NCBI GenBank assembly: GCA_027403435.1
Contig: DAHZDR010000192.1
Coordinates: 1 to 5,718 of the forward strand
DNA: 5,718 nucleotides
Direction: 5' to 3'
DNA from: Deltaproteobacteria bacterium
Lineage (GTDB): Bacteria; Desulfobacterota; Binatia; Binatales; Binataceae
Part shown: piece after piece, positions 5,006-5,718 of the stretch
How the letters are laid out: each line of letters starts with the position of its first letter
Position numbering within the stretch: position 1 is the stretch's first letter
Position numbers and translations under genes: made by a program
Notes under the pieces: generated by a model
The model's input: only the letters and a program-made list of their open reading frames with translations
Databases searched by the model: none
Told to the model about the DNA's origin: nothing

Positions 5006-5718
5006 TCATTTCACTGGCTTCTTCCACGAATAGAACAGCTCCCATAGCGCGGGCACCAGAAACAGCGTCATTACCGTGGACACCGCAAGGCCGCCGATCA
5101 CCGTGCGGGCGAGCGGCGCGGAGGCCTCGGAGCCGGTCTCGAGTTTCATCGCGACCGGCAACAGGCCGGCGACCGTCGCCAGCGAGGTCATCAGGATGGG
5201 CCGCATGCGAATGCGCGCCGCTTCGATCGCCGCTTGACGGAGATCCATCCCTTGGTGACGCCGCTCGTTGGAAAAATCGATGAGCAGAATGGCGTTGGAG
5301 TGAACAATGCCAATCATGACGATCACCCCCATCATGGATTCGATATTCACGGTGGTGTTGGTCGCCCACAGCATCCAGACAACGCCAATCAAACCCATCG
5401 GAATCGAAAACAAAAATATGAAGGGATCGAGCCAGGAGCGGCCCTGGGCGACGCCAACCAGGTAAACGACCACGATGGCGAGCACAAAGCCGCCCTTGAA
5501 GCTAGCGAACGTTTGCTCCATCATTTCGACGGAGCCGTGATAGTAAACTTTGATGTTATGCGGGGGCGTCAGCTTCGATACCGCCTGTTGCACGGCGTTG
5601 AGCGTGCCGCCGAGGTCGGAGGTGCGCGGCGAGACCATCACGTCAACCACGCGCTGGATATTGTAATGGTCGGCCTCGGAGGGATAGGCGGCATGCGTGA
5701 TGGTGGCGACGTCGCGCA
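5006..5718 (-). CDS. RND efflux permease (HAE1-like), C-terminal part, 5' partial
   Basis: The frame is open to the right edge, beyond the apparent GTG at 5650. In-frame codons upstream read RDVATITHAAYPSEADHYNIQR, a typical porter-domain stretch, so only the last 236 residues of a protein of roughly 1,000 are visible. After the end of a periplasmic porter subdomain (about residues 1-75), five hydrophobic segments follow at about 76-89, 99-116, 128-148, 173-190 and 206-229, matching TM8-TM12 of AcrB-type inner-membrane pumps. GIVHSNAILLIDF (136-148) and RMRPILMTSLATVAGLLP (170-187) are signature motifs. The NAILL form fits the hydrophobe/amphiphile (HAE1) branch rather than CusA-type metal pumps. 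It would work with a periplasmic adaptor and an outer-membrane channel encoded outside the window. It is convergent with bioD and functionally unrelated to the biotin genes. The substrate cannot be inferred. Confidence 0.92.
   Translation of the reverse strand, partial: RDVATITHAAYPSEADHYNIQRVVDVMVSPRTSDLGGTLNAVQQAVSKLTPPHNIKVYYHGSVEMMEQTFASFKGGFVLAIVVVYLVGVAQGRSWLDPFIFLFSIPMGLIGVVWMLWATNTTVNIESMMGVIVMIGIVHSNAILLIDFSNERRHQGMDLRQAAIEAARIRMRPILMTSLATVAGLLPVAMKLETGSEASAPLARTVIGGLAVSTVMTLFLVPALWELFYSWKKPVK

Noticed and set aside
5648..5650. GTG as the true start of the RND permease gene
   Set aside because: In-frame codons continue to the window edge and read as RND porter-domain sequence, so the gene is truncated by the window rather than short.

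Overview
The window is GC-rich with coding-dense, mostly co-directional genes. An RND efflux permease implies a Gram-negative, double-membrane bacterium. The near-continuous open reading on both strands is typical of a high-GC genome. I cannot assign a phylum from the sequence alone. The gene styles would fit an uncultured proteobacterial, Acidobacteria-like or Binatota-like lineage, and this is inference only.

Layout: (1) Positions 1-644 (+) hold the 3' part of an exported, Thr/Gly/Ser-rich protein of unknown function. It is closed by a strong nested-hairpin intrinsic terminator (676-723). (2) Positions 724-837 hold an AT-rich candidate promoter and a short leader. (3) Positions 838-4834 (+) are a tight four-gene operon: a CADD/TenA/PqqC-like haem-oxygenase-fold diiron protein, then bioF, bioA and bioD. 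(4) Positions 4835-5005 are a convergent intergenic region with no convincing terminator. (5) Positions 5006-5718 (-) hold the C-terminal part of an RND (HAE1-like) efflux permease that runs off the window.

The three bio genes encode consecutive steps of biotin ring assembly. BioF turns pimeloyl-thioester plus alanine into 8-amino-7-oxononanoate (KAPA), BioA turns that into 7,8-diaminopelargonate (DAPA), and BioD turns that into dethiobiotin. Neither bioB nor any known pimeloyl-supply gene (bioC, bioH, bioW, bioI, bioZ) is in the window. The first gene of the operon is instead a putative diiron oxygenase. Its ligand spacing and accessory Tyr/Lys residues match Chlamydia CADD, the self-sacrificing p-aminobenzoate synthase, almost position for position.

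The most interesting question here is why a CADD-like gene leads a biotin operon. It could link pABA/folate and biotin supply, or it could be an unrecognised oxygenase step feeding biotin synthesis. Secondary points are a Bacillus BioK-like BioA, whose amino donor may be lysine rather than SAM, and a 17-codon mini-ORF that bridges bioA and bioD through ATGA overlaps at both ends.
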